Made by a program: the position numbers and the translations under genes. From positions 1 to 64,000 of the forward strand of contig CAZGCA010000017.1 in NCBI GenBank assembly GCA_964524145.1: 64,000 bases of DNA. The letters run 5' to 3'. Every line of letters starts with the position of its first letter. The stretch's first letter is position 1. This DNA comes from CAZGCA01 sp964524145. Lineage in GTDB: Bacteria > Hydrogenedentota > CAZGCA01. This document shows positions 1 through 9,981 of the stretch, piece after piece. Below the pieces are notes generated by a model, which saw nothing but the letters and a program-made list of their open reading frames with translations, had not been told where the DNA came from and searched no databases.

Positions 1-55
1 TTCATTCCGTACTGTTCTACCCCGCTTCACAAGCTTGAACAGGCCAAACTCCAGG

Positions 56-102
56 TATTGGACAGCAAGCTGTCCAATAGAAGAGCGGTAGCAAGCTACC
101 GC
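56..102. repeat. Two back-to-back perfect hairpins
   Basis: Two adjacent perfect inverted repeats share the same AGCAAGCT centre. The first has 11-bp arms at 56-66 and 69-79 around an AA loop. The second has 8-bp arms at 85-92 and 95-102 around an AA loop. The rest of positions 1-250, downstream of the minus-strand glycosidase, holds no gene I can support. They could be part of a terminator or an interspersed palindromic element; no T-tract follows. Confidence 0.6.
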
Positions 103-250
103 ACTCCAAAGAACGGCCACAGCCTACATGGCTCATGTAGTACGGTCTGCGTCAGAAGAGGGGGTTTCTCTATTGATGGTTTTCCGTCCGGCTTCGGTGA
201 CGCCGGAGCCGATGAAGAGCCCTTGGTTGCGGCCCCGAGCGCGTTCTTGA

Positions 251-1849
251 CTACGTGTTCGCTGCTTCGAGGATGACCAGCCAGTCGTGCATTTCAGGGG
301 GCAGCGACGGCTGCCACTTCGCTTCCGCGTCGGGAGTGACATGGCCGAGATCGTGTGTGGTTCCCGTGCACGGATCGAAGTAGTAGGCCCGGTATTGCAC
401 GCCGGCCTCGATTTCGTGGAGCATCGGGGGATCCCATAGCATCGGGACGTAGATGAGCCGGACTCGCTTCGGTATTCCGATGCACCGGACTGCGTAGGCG
501 TGCGTCTCGTCTTCCTTCGGGTCGATCCATTCGGGGTGCTTCTCCATCTCCCACCACGGGAACTGCGCCAGGAACCGTCCTCCCAGTGCGACCTGCGCCG
601 AGCCCGGCAATTGCGCCGCTTCCTGCCACGGTGTGTTGCCCCAGCAGCGGCCGTGGGGTGACGGGCCGTAGGGGTGCTCTTTGGTACTCGCTTGCCAGAT
701 GCCGTTCGCGCCGTAGGTGTGCCCCGCCGTCCCGTTGAATACGGACACATAGAACGACAGGCGCTGGACGTTCTGCCAGCAGCGGCCCATTATACCTTCG
801 TAGTTGACCTCCGCGTTCACGACCGGCATAAGCGGCTCCCGTTCGGTCGATTTGATGACCGTCTCCGCCGTCGCGGGAATACTGTCGAGGTCGCCGTGTC
901 CTGTCTGGAGCATCTCGAAATCGAGCAATTCGGGATCGTCTACCATATCGCGCCCGTATCGTGTGGGATGGATGGTTACGAGATTGCCGAACCCGTCTAT
1001 TTCGCGCACGTAGCTCATCACCTCGGTCCAACCTCGACGCTGGAATGCCGCGTCTTCTTCACGAGCCTCCGAGAGATAGTACGGCATGGTCCCCTCCCCG
1101 GCGATGCACCACACCACCGGGAACGCGCCGTAGCGCGCCACAAGGTAGCGCCAGAACCGTTTGACCTTCTCAACACCGATCTGCGGGAGATAGTATCCCC
1201 ACATGCCCACGATGCACGGCATAAGCCCGGACTGGACCAGGTGGTCGAGTTTGCGGTCGGCGTGCTCGAAGTAGGCGGGATTGACGCCTGCGAAACCGTC
1301 ACGAAAGGGGAATCCCGCTTCGTTCCGCCCGCGCAAGTCCCAGGCGTCCATGTCGGGCAGCGGACCGGCGATTATCTGTATGACGTTGAACCCTTTTGCG
1401 ACCCTGTCGGCTGCCAACATCTTGAACCCTTCGGGCCAGTCAATACGTTCCGTCAGCCCCATCCACCACGTGTCGCCTATCCAGAAGAACGGAGTCCCGT
1501 CTGCGTGCGTGAAATGTCTCTTGTCCGCGGCCACGCGCAGACGGCCATGGCGGAACAGAGGGTTGCTGCCAGCGTACGGCTGCACGGTGACCGTTCCCGC
1601 GCGTCCGTGGAGTCCCTTGTCGACAACGTTCGAGCAGACCGTTTCGAACGAATACTCGCCTGCCTGTTCCCCGGCAAAACGCACTGCCCACGTGTTGCCC
1701 CCTGTCCAATAGGCAGGCTCACGCCGCGACACACCGTCCGGCCCCCTGAAAAGAACGTCAAGATCAATCTTGTTGTACGGGTCGGGGGAGGTAGTGGTCG
1801 ATCCGAACGTAATCTCGGTTACGCAGTTCTGTTGTGTGACGACGTCCAT
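251..1849 (-). CDS. Apiosidase-like glycoside hydrolase (DUF5060 + DUF4038 type)
   Basis: A 532-residue protein with the architecture of DUF4038 (apiosidase-like, GH140-related) enzymes. Residues 1-90 form an immunoglobulin-like DUF5060 domain (AYWTGGNTWAVRFAGEQAGEYSF). A TIM barrel follows, starting with the family phrase FFWIGDTWWMGL. The strand ends VVWCIAGEG and VVNAEVNYEG match the places where this family carries its catalytic acidic residues. The C-terminus resembles the beta-sandwich usually annotated as collagen-binding. No signal peptide is visible, so it may act in the cytoplasm or be exported without a classical signal. The likely role is exo-hydrolysis of a pectin-like or other plant/algal side chain; the substrate is not determined. 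It is transcribed away from the EEP hydrolase, with a weak Shine-Dalgarno sequence. Confidence 0.82.
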   Translation of the reverse strand: MDVVTQQNCVTEITFGSTTTSPDPYNKIDLDVLFRGPDGVSRREPAYWTGGNTWAVRFAGEQAGEYSFETVCSNVVDKGLHGRAGTVTVQPYAGSNPLFRHGRLRVAADKRHFTHADGTPFFWIGDTWWMGLTERIDWPEGFKMLAADRVAKGFNVIQIIAGPLPDMDAWDLRGRNEAGFPFRDGFAGVNPAYFEHADRKLDHLVQSGLMPCIVGMWGYYLPQIGVEKVKRFWRYLVARYGAFPVVWCIAGEGTMPYYLSEAREEDAAFQRRGWTEVMSYVREIDGFGNLVTIHPTRYGRDMVDDPELLDFEMLQTGHGDLDSIPATAETVIKSTEREPLMPVVNAEVNYEGIMGRCWQNVQRLSFYVSVFNGTAGHTYGANGIWQASTKEHPYGPSPHGRCWGNTPWQEAAQLPGSAQVALGGRFLAQFPWWEMEKHPEWIDPKEDETHAYAVRCIGIPKRVRLIYVPMLWDPPMLHEIEAGVQYRAYYFDPCTGTTHDLGHVTPDAEAKWQPSLPPEMHDWLVILEAANT

Positions 1850-2038
1850 CTTATCTCTTGCCCTGCAGCACCCAGGTGGTTTTAGCAGGAAGAGGAGGCG
1901 TTGTCAAGGGCGACGAGGAAGATAAGGAGCTCTTGCTTTACCACACTTGACAATTCCTGTTCTGGTTGTCATGCTGGAGGGGCAGTTTCTTAGAGAGGTC
2001 GACCGTTGAATTGAGGCACACGGAAGGAGTCTGACACA

Positions 2039-2947
2039 ATGTATATTCGCGACGGGCTATCGGTAAGAGCCGTTTCGGTAATCGCCCTGGGGATCTGTGC
2101 AATGATTCTGTGGGCCGTCCTCCTGCCTGCCATTGCGTCCGCTGAGCCGCTCCGGCTCAGGGTCATGTCGTTCAACCTCAAGTATGCAAGCGAGAGGGGA
2201 ACCAACAAGTGGAGCGACCGGCGCCACGTGCTCAAGAACGCCATTCTGAGCGAGGAGCCCGATCTGTTCGGCACGCAGGAAGGCTTGTACTCGCAGATCA
2301 AAGATATCGACGAGGATCTGCCTGAGTACGACTGGATCGGTCTGGGCCGTGCCGGCGGGTCCAAAGACGAGTTCATGGCCATCTTCTACAAGCGCGAGCG
2401 GTTCGAGCCCATGGGTTACGATCATTTCTGGCTTTCGGACACGCCAAACGTGATCGGCAGCCGCACATGGGGGCACGGCAACCGCCGGATGGTCACCTGG
2501 GTGCGCTTCCGCGACAAGGCCACGGGCGTCGAGTTCTATCACTGGAACACGCATTTCGATCACGAGGTGCAGACGGCGCGCGAGAAGAGCGCCGACTTGC
2601 TCGTGAGCGAGCTGCGCAAGACCAAACCTGTGCGTCCGGTTGTTGTGACCGGCGACTTCAACGCGTCCCAGACCAACATTGTCCACAAGAAGATGCTCGC
2701 CCGGAACGAAGGACAGATCTACCTGCTGGACGCGTGGGACGAGGCCGAAACGCACGACGGCAAACAGGTAGCGACCGGCCACGGCTGGCGTGGACTGAGC
2801 AACAACACCCGCCGGATCGACTGGGTGTTGATGTCGCCGCAGTTCAGGTGCAAACGCGCCGAGGTGGTCACCTACCAGGAGAACGGCCAGTACCCATCGG
2901 ACCACTTCCCTGTGGTCTGTGATCTTGAACTGCTCCACTCCGAATGA
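2039..2947 (+). CDS. Secreted endonuclease/exonuclease/phosphatase-family hydrolase
   Basis: A 302-residue protein with a long signal peptide ending near ASA-EPL (about residue 35), then a complete EEP fold. The conserved metal and catalytic motifs appear in order: SFNLKY, the Glu of GTQEG, NTHFDH, GDFN (catalytic Asp) and SDHFPV near the end (catalytic His). The family cleaves phosphodiester bonds in nucleic acids, lipids or inositol phosphates. The short extracellular versions common in glycan-degrading bacteria have no firm substrate. A strong GGAAGGAG lies eight bases before the ATG. It converges with the dehalogenase gene. Confidence 0.85.
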   Translation: MYIRDGLSVRAVSVIALGICAMILWAVLLPAIASAEPLRLRVMSFNLKYASERGTNKWSDRRHVLKNAILSEEPDLFGTQEGLYSQIKDIDEDLPEYDWIGLGRAGGSKDEFMAIFYKRERFEPMGYDHFWLSDTPNVIGSRTWGHGNRRMVTWVRFRDKATGVEFYHWNTHFDHEVQTAREKSADLLVSELRKTKPVRPVVVTGDFNASQTNIVHKKMLARNEGQIYLLDAWDEAETHDGKQVATGHGWRGLSNNTRRIDWVLMSPQFRCKRAEVVTYQENGQYPSDHFPVVCDLELLHSE

Positions 2948-2966
2948 CCGTCGCGATGGGACGGTC
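2946..2966. terminator. Short hairpin between convergent genes
   Basis: Perfect 7-bp arms (2946-2952 and 2960-2966) with a 7-base loop overlap the end of the EEP gene and face the convergent dehalogenase gene. No T-tract follows on either strand, so a terminator role is only suggested by position. Confidence 0.35.
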
Positions 2967-2983
2967 GAAGTTGCTGGGCGGAC

Positions 2984-3991
2984 TCACTTGTTCTCGCTCG
3001 TGGCGGCGATGAAATCCACCACCACCTTGGCCAGTTCTTCACCCTTGTCCTCCTGAAGGAAATGTCCCGCACCTTTGATGGTGGTATGGGGCTGACCTTG
3101 TGCTCCCGGCACGAGTTCCCGGAAGAGGCGGTCACCACCGCGTGTCACCGGGTCGCCGTCACTGAAGGCCGTCAGGAACGGCTTTTCCCACTTGCGATAC
3201 ACCTGCCAGGCTTTGCGGTTTGCCTCGGACGCCGGGTCGGCGGGCTCGATAGGGACCAGGGCCGGAAAGATGCGTGCGCCCGCCTTGTAACTGTCATCGG
3301 GAAATGGCGCGTCGTAGGCCGCCGCGACTTCGGGAGTCAACGCCGTCCTGCATCCGCCCGCGACAATGTTGCTAACATGAAACGTCGGCACTGTCTGGGA
3401 GAATTCACGCCACTGCATGAACGCGTTGCCCAAAGGTCGGTCGCCCGTCGGCAAGCCCGTGTTTGCCGCCACGATTCGCGCGAACCGTTCGGGATGTTCG
3501 GCTGCGACACGCAAACCGACCAATCCGCCCCAGTCCTGGCAAACGAGCGTGATGTTGCGAAGGTCCAGCGTATCGATGAACGCAGCAATCGTGTCAACAT
3601 GCAACTGGTAGGTGTGGTCTTCTTTCTTGACCGGTTTGTCGGAACGGCCGAAACCGACGAGGTCCGGCGCGATAACCCGATGTCCGGCGGCCGTGAAGAT
3701 GGGAATCATCTTGCGGTAGAGATAGCTCCAGGACGGCTCACCATGGAGACAAAGGATGGGATCACCCTCACCTTCATCCACGTAGTGCATACGCAGGCCG
3801 ACAACCTCGGCGTAGTGCGGCGAGAAAGGGAACCCGGGCAGATTCTCAAACCGTTCGTCCGGCGTGCGCAAGATTTCCATTGTTTGTTCTCCTATCGTTA
3901 CCGTTTTGACTGCACATTCCGTCTGGTGTCCGCATGCCAGGATAAGCGCCAAGCACCCAAGGCCTGCTACCGTTGCGGTGCATTCCTTCAT
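2984..3991 (-). CDS. Exported haloalkane dehalogenase-like alpha/beta hydrolase
   Basis: A 335-residue alpha/beta hydrolase most like the DhlA (HLD-I) haloalkane dehalogenases, which cleave carbon-halogen bonds to give alcohol and halide. Visible features are HGEPSWSYLYRKM (oxyanion and halide-contact Glu85), QDWGG (nucleophile Asp153 with halide-stabilising Trp154) and a late GAGHF (catalytic His near 310). The start at 3991 is chosen because AAAGGAGG lies just upstream and the first residues form a signal peptide; a longer frame to 4102 exists but is poorly supported. The sequence LILAC at 16-20 may be a lipobox, making it an envelope lipoprotein, which is unusual because characterised dehalogenases are mostly cytoplasmic. 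It may instead be an epoxide hydrolase-like relative, since halide activity cannot be proven from motifs. Confidence 0.8.
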   Translation of the reverse strand: MKECTATVAGLGCLALILACGHQTECAVKTVTIGEQTMEILRTPDERFENLPGFPFSPHYAEVVGLRMHYVDEGEGDPILCLHGEPSWSYLYRKMIPIFTAAGHRVIAPDLVGFGRSDKPVKKEDHTYQLHVDTIAAFIDTLDLRNITLVCQDWGGLVGLRVAAEHPERFARIVAANTGLPTGDRPLGNAFMQWREFSQTVPTFHVSNIVAGGCRTALTPEVAAAYDAPFPDDSYKAGARIFPALVPIEPADPASEANRKAWQVYRKWEKPFLTAFSDGDPVTRGGDRLFRELVPGAQGQPHTTIKGAGHFLQEDKGEELAKVVVDFIAATSENK

Positions 3992-4141
3992 AGCGTCCTC
4001 CTTTATTGTGGCCTGATAGCCATCTCCAGCAAGCATCTTCAGCCAACAGGGTAGTGCTTGGCGATCAAACCCGATATCGTTTGCAGCTGCAAACGGCGTC
4101 ACGGGCGAATCTGCGGGACATCTTAGCCCCGTTCTGAAACA

Positions 4142-6865
4142 TCAATCCCGCTGGTGGACGATGCGCGCGATGATACGGCTCGCCTGGACACCTATCACAT
4201 AGACCATGACACATGCCAGAGCAATTACCGCCCAGTCCCTCAAGCCCAGCGGAACGGTCTTGAAGATGGGCTGAAGCACCGGCAGGTAGACCACCAGGAG
4301 TTGAAGGCCGATGGAGCTGGCCACGGCCGCGAGAAGGTGCGGGTTGGAGAACACGCCGATATTGTACTGTCTGCGAACCATCTGTATGCGCACTATCTCG
4401 AGCGCCACGAGCGAAGTGAACGCCAGGGTCTGAGCTTTGGCAGCGTTTACCTGCAACCCGAGCGCGAAGACGATGACCGTCGCCGCGCACACCAGCGTTC
4501 CGATGGTCACAATGCTGAGTCCCATGTTCTTCGAGAGGATCTGTTCGCCGGGCGGACGCGGCGGCCGCTCCATGATATTGGGTTCAGGCGGGTCCACGCC
4601 CAGAGCGAGAGCGGGCAGTCCGTCGGTGACGATGTTCATCCAGAGGATCTGGATCGGGACCAGCGGTGCGACTAATTCGCCCAGCGAATCGCGCAGCCCG
4701 ATAAGCATCGCAACGAACAATACGAGCACCTCGCTGAAATTGCACGAGAGCATGTAGTTGACGAACTTTTTGATGTTATCGTAGATGGCCCGCCCTTCTT
4801 CGACGGCGTTGACGATCGAAGTGAAGTTGTCGTCCGTCACCACCATGTCCGAGACTTCCTTGGTCACGTCTGTCCCGGTAATGCCCATCGCGACACCTAT
4901 GTCGGCTTCCTTGAGCGCGGGCGCGTCGTTCACGCCGTCGCCCGTCATCGCGACGATCTGGTTCTTGCGTTCCCATGCACGAACAATGCGCAGCTTGTGT
5001 TCGGCGCTCACCCTCGCATAGACCGCGATCTTCTCCACCTCGGCATCGAGCATTTCGTCGGACATCCGCTCGAGGTCCGAGCCTGTGACGGACTTCGCGG
5101 ATGCGTCGTAGCTTCCTATCTCGCGTGCAACGGCGACTGCGGTTGCCAGATGGTCCCCGGTGATCATGATCGGCCGGATACCTGCGTTCCGGCATCTCAG
5201 GATCGCCTCTTTGACCTCTGTCCGTGGCGGGTCTATCATTGCCACCAGACCGAGGAAGGTGAGGTCGCGTTCGACCTCTTCAGCGCTGGACGAGCAGTTC
5301 GAGACGGGCAGCTCGCGGTACGCCGTCGCAAGCACGCGCATCGCTTCAGAAGCCAGCTGCTCGTTAGCTTTCATGATCGCATCGCGAAGGGTGTCGGTCA
5401 GAGGTTGCGCCACGCCCTTCTCCTGTATGTGAGTGCAGAGCTCGAGCAGGACGTCGGGTGCTCCCTTGACGAACGCGACGTGCTCGTCACCCTTGCGCCG
5501 CACCATCGTCATGCGTTTGCGGTCGCTGTCAAACGGAAGTTCTTCAACGAGAGGACACTCCGACTCGAGCTCTTCCAACGCAACCCCGGCTTTGGCGGCC
5601 GCAGTAAGCAGAGCCGCTTCAGTCGGATCGCCGACGATGGTCCACCCTTCGCCGTCTTCGGGCGGGTCAAGCTGAGCGGCGTTGCACAGGCATCCGGCCT
5701 CGAGCGTCGCGCGCAGGTCGGGATCGGCGGCAGGATCAACCTGTTTTCCCTCGCATTGGAACGTGCCCTCGGGGGAGTACCCGACGCCGGTCACTTCGAT
5801 AAGCCTGCTCCCGGCCCAAACGCGTTGGACGGTCATCTCGTTCCGCGTGAGGGTACCGGTTTTGTCGCTGCAAATAACGGTGGCGCATCCGAGAGTCTCG
5901 ACGGAAGGCAACTTGCGAATGAGCGCGTTGCGGCGGACCATACGTTGAACGCCCAGAGCCAGGGCGATGGTGACGACCGCGGGGAGCCCTTCCGGAATGG
6001 CAGCCACCGCAAGGCTTACCGATATCATGAACAGTGAAAGCCACGGGTAGCCGCGAATCGCGCCAACGGCAAATATGATGCAGACGAGCGCTATGCTCAG
6101 GTACACTATCCATTTGCCGAACCGCTGAAGCTTGTGCTGCAGCGGGGTCATCTCGTGGGGGATCTCCTGAATGAGACCGGCTATCTTGCCAAGCTCGGCC
6201 TGCATTCCCGTCGCGACGACGACCGCGCGGCCCTTGCCCGTGCTGACTGACGTGCCCATGTAGACCATCGACGAACGATCGCCCAGTGCTACATCGTCGG
6301 AGTCGACCGGCGCGATGCTCTTACGCACCGGTAAGGATTCGCCGGTGAGCGCCGCTTCCTGCGACGCGAGATTCGCGGTACACGACACTATCCTCGCGTC
6401 CGCCGGCATGTTGTCGCCGGACTCTATCTCGAGGAGGTCGCCCGGTACGATATCGTCCGAGGGGACTACCTGCGTTTCGCCGCTGCGCACCACGCGGGAC
6501 ATCGGGTTTGACAGCTTGCGCAACGCTGCCAACGACTGTTCTGCACGGTATTCCTGGACGAACCCGAGTATCGCGTTGACCACGACGATAACGAGTATCG
6601 CGGATGCGTCCAGCCATTCGCCGATTATGCCCGATACCAGAGCCGCCCCGATCAGGATCCAGATGATGAAACCCGAGAACTGGCTGAGTAGAATCTTGAT
6701 TGGTGACGAACCAGCCTGCTCGACAAGCCGGTTCGGACCGTGGGCGGTAAGCCTTTGCCGTGCCTCCTCTTCGCTCAACCCGTCCTGGAGGTCGGTTGCC
6801 AACACCTCGGCAACCCGCTCTGTCCTAAGAGCATGCCACGGCTGTTCTTGTACGGTTTCCGTCAT
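4142..6865 (-). CDS. P-type Ca2+-transporting ATPase (P2A type)
   Basis: A 907-residue P-type ATPase of normal full length. It has an N-terminal cation-ATPase domain, actuator motif TGES (174-177), M4 motif PEGLP (291-295), phosphorylation motif DKTGTLT (Asp334), nucleotide-domain FVKGAPD, hinge TGDGVNDAPALK and a C-terminal cation-ATPase membrane domain. M5 carries NFSE and M6 carries NIVTDG, matching the SERCA/PMR1 calcium-site residues and arguing for Ca2+ (or Mn2+) rather than heavy metals or K+. It would pump divalent cations out of the cytoplasm across the inner membrane at the cost of ATP. AAAGGGA lies before the ATG. It stands alone on the minus strand, next to the dehalogenase gene. 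Confidence 0.93.
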   Translation of the reverse strand: MTETVQEQPWHALRTERVAEVLATDLQDGLSEEEARQRLTAHGPNRLVEQAGSSPIKILLSQFSGFIIWILIGAALVSGIIGEWLDASAILVIVVVNAILGFVQEYRAEQSLAALRKLSNPMSRVVRSGETQVVPSDDIVPGDLLEIESGDNMPADARIVSCTANLASQEAALTGESLPVRKSIAPVDSDDVALGDRSSMVYMGTSVSTGKGRAVVVATGMQAELGKIAGLIQEIPHEMTPLQHKLQRFGKWIVYLSIALVCIIFAVGAIRGYPWLSLFMISVSLAVAAIPEGLPAVVTIALALGVQRMVRRNALIRKLPSVETLGCATVICSDKTGTLTRNEMTVQRVWAGSRLIEVTGVGYSPEGTFQCEGKQVDPAADPDLRATLEAGCLCNAAQLDPPEDGEGWTIVGDPTEAALLTAAAKAGVALEELESECPLVEELPFDSDRKRMTMVRRKGDEHVAFVKGAPDVLLELCTHIQEKGVAQPLTDTLRDAIMKANEQLASEAMRVLATAYRELPVSNCSSSAEEVERDLTFLGLVAMIDPPRTEVKEAILRCRNAGIRPIMITGDHLATAVAVAREIGSYDASAKSVTGSDLERMSDEMLDAEVEKIAVYARVSAEHKLRIVRAWERKNQIVAMTGDGVNDAPALKEADIGVAMGITGTDVTKEVSDMVVTDDNFTSIVNAVEEGRAIYDNIKKFVNYMLSCNFSEVLVLFVAMLIGLRDSLGELVAPLVPIQILWMNIVTDGLPALALGVDPPEPNIMERPPRPPGEQILSKNMGLSIVTIGTLVCAATVIVFALGLQVNAAKAQTLAFTSLVALEIVRIQMVRRQYNIGVFSNPHLLAAVASSIGLQLLVVYLPVLQPIFKTVPLGLRDWAVIALACVMVYVIGVQASRIIARIVHQRD

Positions 6866-7076
6866 GAGTTCCCTTTGATAGACACAAATCGACCGGTCAC
6901 AGAAACGACAGCACGATCAGCTGCATTGTGTTGCATATGGTACCCTAATCAGGAGAGACCGATCAACAACCGAAACCGGTTCCCGCCCGGAGAGTCGTTC
7001 CTTGTTGACATCAACTTTTTGCGGTGCTACCATCGTGCCGTATCGAACCACAACATTGGAAAGCGGTCGACTGACA

Positions 7077-9843
7077 ATGAGGATAAGTGAGATGATACCA
7101 AGAATTGGCGATCTACATTTCTCCTGGTGCTTCATGGTTGGCGCGATAGTCCTCGGAGCTGTTCTGGTTCCGACCGCAGCGCAAGCTCAGCCGGTTGCGT
7201 GCGACGTGAACGGGGACGGGACAGTTGACGCGATTGATGTTCAGCTCGTGATAAACGGTGCGTTGGGCCTGGAGGTCCCGTTTGACACGAATGTCAATTT
7301 CGATCCTTTAGGTACCACGGACGCTCTGGATGTGCAACTGGTGATCAATGCGGCGCTGGGCATACCGATCGACGCGGATGGCGACGGGCTTGCCGACCTA
7401 GCCGAGGCCAATCTGGGGACCGATCCGGATGTTTTTGACACGGATGAAGGCGGCGTAGGGGATGGACAAGAGGTTATCGTCGATGGTACCGATCCTCTGG
7501 TCACAGAAGACGATTTTGGATTTGCCGCGGAGCCTACAGCGGACTTCACAGCATCACCAACCTTCGGTGATGCGCCGCTTACGGTCCAGTTCACTGATAC
7601 CTCCACCGTGAGCAGTGGGCGGATTACCAGTTGGTTCTGGGACTTTGGCGATACCGGGAGCAGCACCGAGCAAAACCCTTCCCACGTTTATACCGGAGTC
7701 GGTGTCTACACCGTGTCCCTTTCGGTATTGACCGATAAGGGCAAGAGTGACAGTGTGACAAAGACAGGCCTGATCACTGCCCTCGAGCCGGCCCAACAAG
7801 AAGTCACGTGGGTCAGCCCGCAAGACGGCGACTGGAACGATCCAGCCAATTGGAGCACCGGAGCCGTGCCCTCTCCTTCCCAATTGGCTATCGTCGACCC
7901 GCCGGGAGAACCTATTACCGTTACTGTGTCGGCAGACGCCTCTGTCGGTGATCTGCAGATGGAGGATAACCTGGTAATCTCCGGCGGGACATTCACCGTA
8001 TCAGGGGACGCCGTTGTCAACGGTGGGCTAACGGTAACGAACAACGCGCTGCTTCTTGCAAGCGGTTCCGAAGCGTCTCTTACGGCAAATGGCCCCACAG
8101 AGATTGATAACGCTCGCCTCGCCGCGCGTGAGGGCGGCATCATCAGTCTGCCCTCGGCCACGAGCTACTCGTGGAACATCAACGAATATGTCAACCCGAC
8201 GATATTTGAGGCCGACGGGGCAGGGTCTTTGCTGGACTTCTCCGGCGGAACAGGCTTTCCCGGTGTGCAGAGTTTCAGTTTTCACGTAGCGAGCTGGCTN
8301 NNNNNNNNNNNNNNNNNNNNNNNNNNNNNNNNNNNNNNNNNNNNNNNNNNNNNNNNNNNNNNNNNNNNNNNNNNNNNNNNNNNNNNNNNNNNNNNNNNNG
8401 CTGACGGCGACGATAGTGGCTCGCAACGGAGGGAGCATAGACCTCTCGGGTCTGGAGGAGATCACCCCACCGGCCGGCGACACGGTAAGGGTGCTCACGG
8501 AAAGTGGAGGCGCTATAGACCTCTCGGGCCTGGAGAGTGCGCAGGACACGGTCTTTGCTATAGACGCAGCGTCGTACAGTCTGCCGATGCTGGATACGGC
8601 GGCCGACGTGGTTTTCGACGTGGTCGACGGGCAGGTGTTTTCGGTGCCGGTACTGGCGACGCACAGCGGAGGTTCTCTGACGGTACAGAATGGCGGGACC
8701 CTGACGGCACCGAGCCTGACGGGCGTGACGGGAGCGAGCATCACGGTCATCGGCACGGGCGTGTTAACGGCGGGAGCACTGGCGAGCATCGGGACGTCGA
8801 CGATTGCGCTGCAGGATAGTGCGTCGGTGACGCTGCCGTCGCTGACGACGTTGACGGCGGTGACGGCGACGGTTCCCGATGGGTCGAGTTTGTCGTTGCC
8901 GTCGTTGACGAGCTACACGCAGACGGCACCGGCGCAGTTATTGACGGTGTCGGGGAGCGGGAGCTTCGATGCGCCGCTGCTCTCGGACATAACGAACCTG
9001 CGGGTCAGGTTGACCGAAGGTGCGCAGGTGAGTTTGCCGTCGGTGACGAGCTACTCGTGGAACATCAACGAATACGTCAACCCGACGATACTGGAAGCCG
9101 ACGGGGCAGGTTCTGTGCTGGACGTGTCGGGTATGCAGAGTTTCAGTTTTCACGTAGCGAGCTGGCTGCTGACGGCGACGATAGTGGCTCGCAACGGAGG
9201 GAGCATAGACCTCTCGGGTCTGCTGAGCATTCCCACGCCGGGCGGCGACAACGTGACCATTCTGGCTGACGGAGCGGGAAGTGAGATCGACCTGAGCTTG
9301 CTTAACCCCGTCCCCGCGGGAGTGACGCTAACGGAACAGGACGGAGGCAACATCATCAATCCAACACTGCCGGCAAAACCTGCCAAACCCGCTACGAGAG
9401 CACGGTCTGTGGCAGGCGATTTCGCTATTGCCATCGCTGAACTGGATCTGAACGGTGACGGTATCGCTGACTCGGTAGCGGCGGATTCGGAGACGGACGA
9501 GGTTCTCGTGTGCCTGGGGAGCGACTATGGTATGTTCTCCGTCGAGCAGCGTCTGGGAGTGGGCGACTATCCTGTAGCCGTTGCCGTGGCAGACCTGAAC
9601 GCTGACGGCATCCTGGATATCGTCACAGCCAACTACGGATCTGCGGACGTTTCCGCGCTTCTGGGCATCGGCGATGGGGCTTTCTGCGGGGAATTATGCT
9701 TCGCCGTCGGAGAGCACCCGGAATCCGTGAGTGCCTACGATGTTGACGATGACGGGACAGTGGACATAATCACCACGCACGTTACGAGCGGAGACGTTAC
9801 GGTACTGCTGGGTGGAGGTGATGGTAGCTTCCGGAGAGAATAG
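7077..9843 (+). CDS. Repetitive surface protein: dockerin-like, PKD, repeats, FG-GAP; crossed by an assembly gap
   Basis: A secreted multidomain protein interrupted by 100 Ns (8300-8399). After the signal peptide (ends near AQA) comes a dockerin-like EF-hand pair (CDVNGDGTVDAIDVQLVINGAL), a thrombospondin-3-like Ca2+ segment rich in D-x-D-x-D-G, and a PKD domain (WFWDFGDTGSS). A long beta-rich repeat region with many Leu/Ser/Thr/Gly steps follows, then C-terminal FG-GAP/VCBS-type repeats (DLNGDGIADSV, DLNADGILDIV, DVDDDGTVDII). If the Ns are deleted, the left and right frames match and the product is about 888 residues. An alternative start is 7092. No C-terminal anchor is seen. A likely role is surface adhesion or assembly of an extracellular complex; the dockerin-like part has no obvious cohesin partner here. 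Confidence 0.85.
8161..8454 (+). repeat. Internal repeat copy A (contains the assembly gap)
   Basis: This stretch, split by Ns at 8300-8399, encodes SYSWNINEYVNPTI, then QSFSFHVASW before the gap and TATIVARNGGSIDLSGL after it. It is nearly identical to copy B at 9047-9222, apart from an extra GGTGFP-coding insert just before QSF. Such long near-identity within one gene commonly breaks short-read assemblies. Confidence 0.85.
8300..8399. other. Assembly gap of exactly 100 Ns
   Basis: A run of exactly 100 Ns, the conventional placeholder for a gap of unknown length. The flanking bases join to give the same sequence as the intact repeat copy near 9160-9180, so true missing sequence may be zero or an integral number of repeats. 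Confidence 0.95.
9047..9222 (+). repeat. Internal repeat copy B
   Basis: The uninterrupted second copy of the SYSWNINEYVNPTI to GGSIDLSGL module in the same gene, with the junction that is missing in copy A. The DNA identity extends over about 170 bases with few changes, indicating recent duplication or gene conversion. Confidence 0.85.
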
Positions 9844-9981
9844 CACCTTCTGCCGGAAGGAAGATGGGTTGGTCCAAGTGGCTGATGCGGCGTTAGGATG
9901 GATTTGGGTTGACCGATTTCTTTGTCAACACCCGGCGCCCGAGAATTGTAGGACCGTACGAGTCAATTCGGAGTAGAGCGT

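Noticed and set aside
7002..7076. Upstream extension of the surface-protein gene
   Set aside because: The extension lacks a ribosome site and would precede the signal peptide with an odd Cys/Thr-rich segment.
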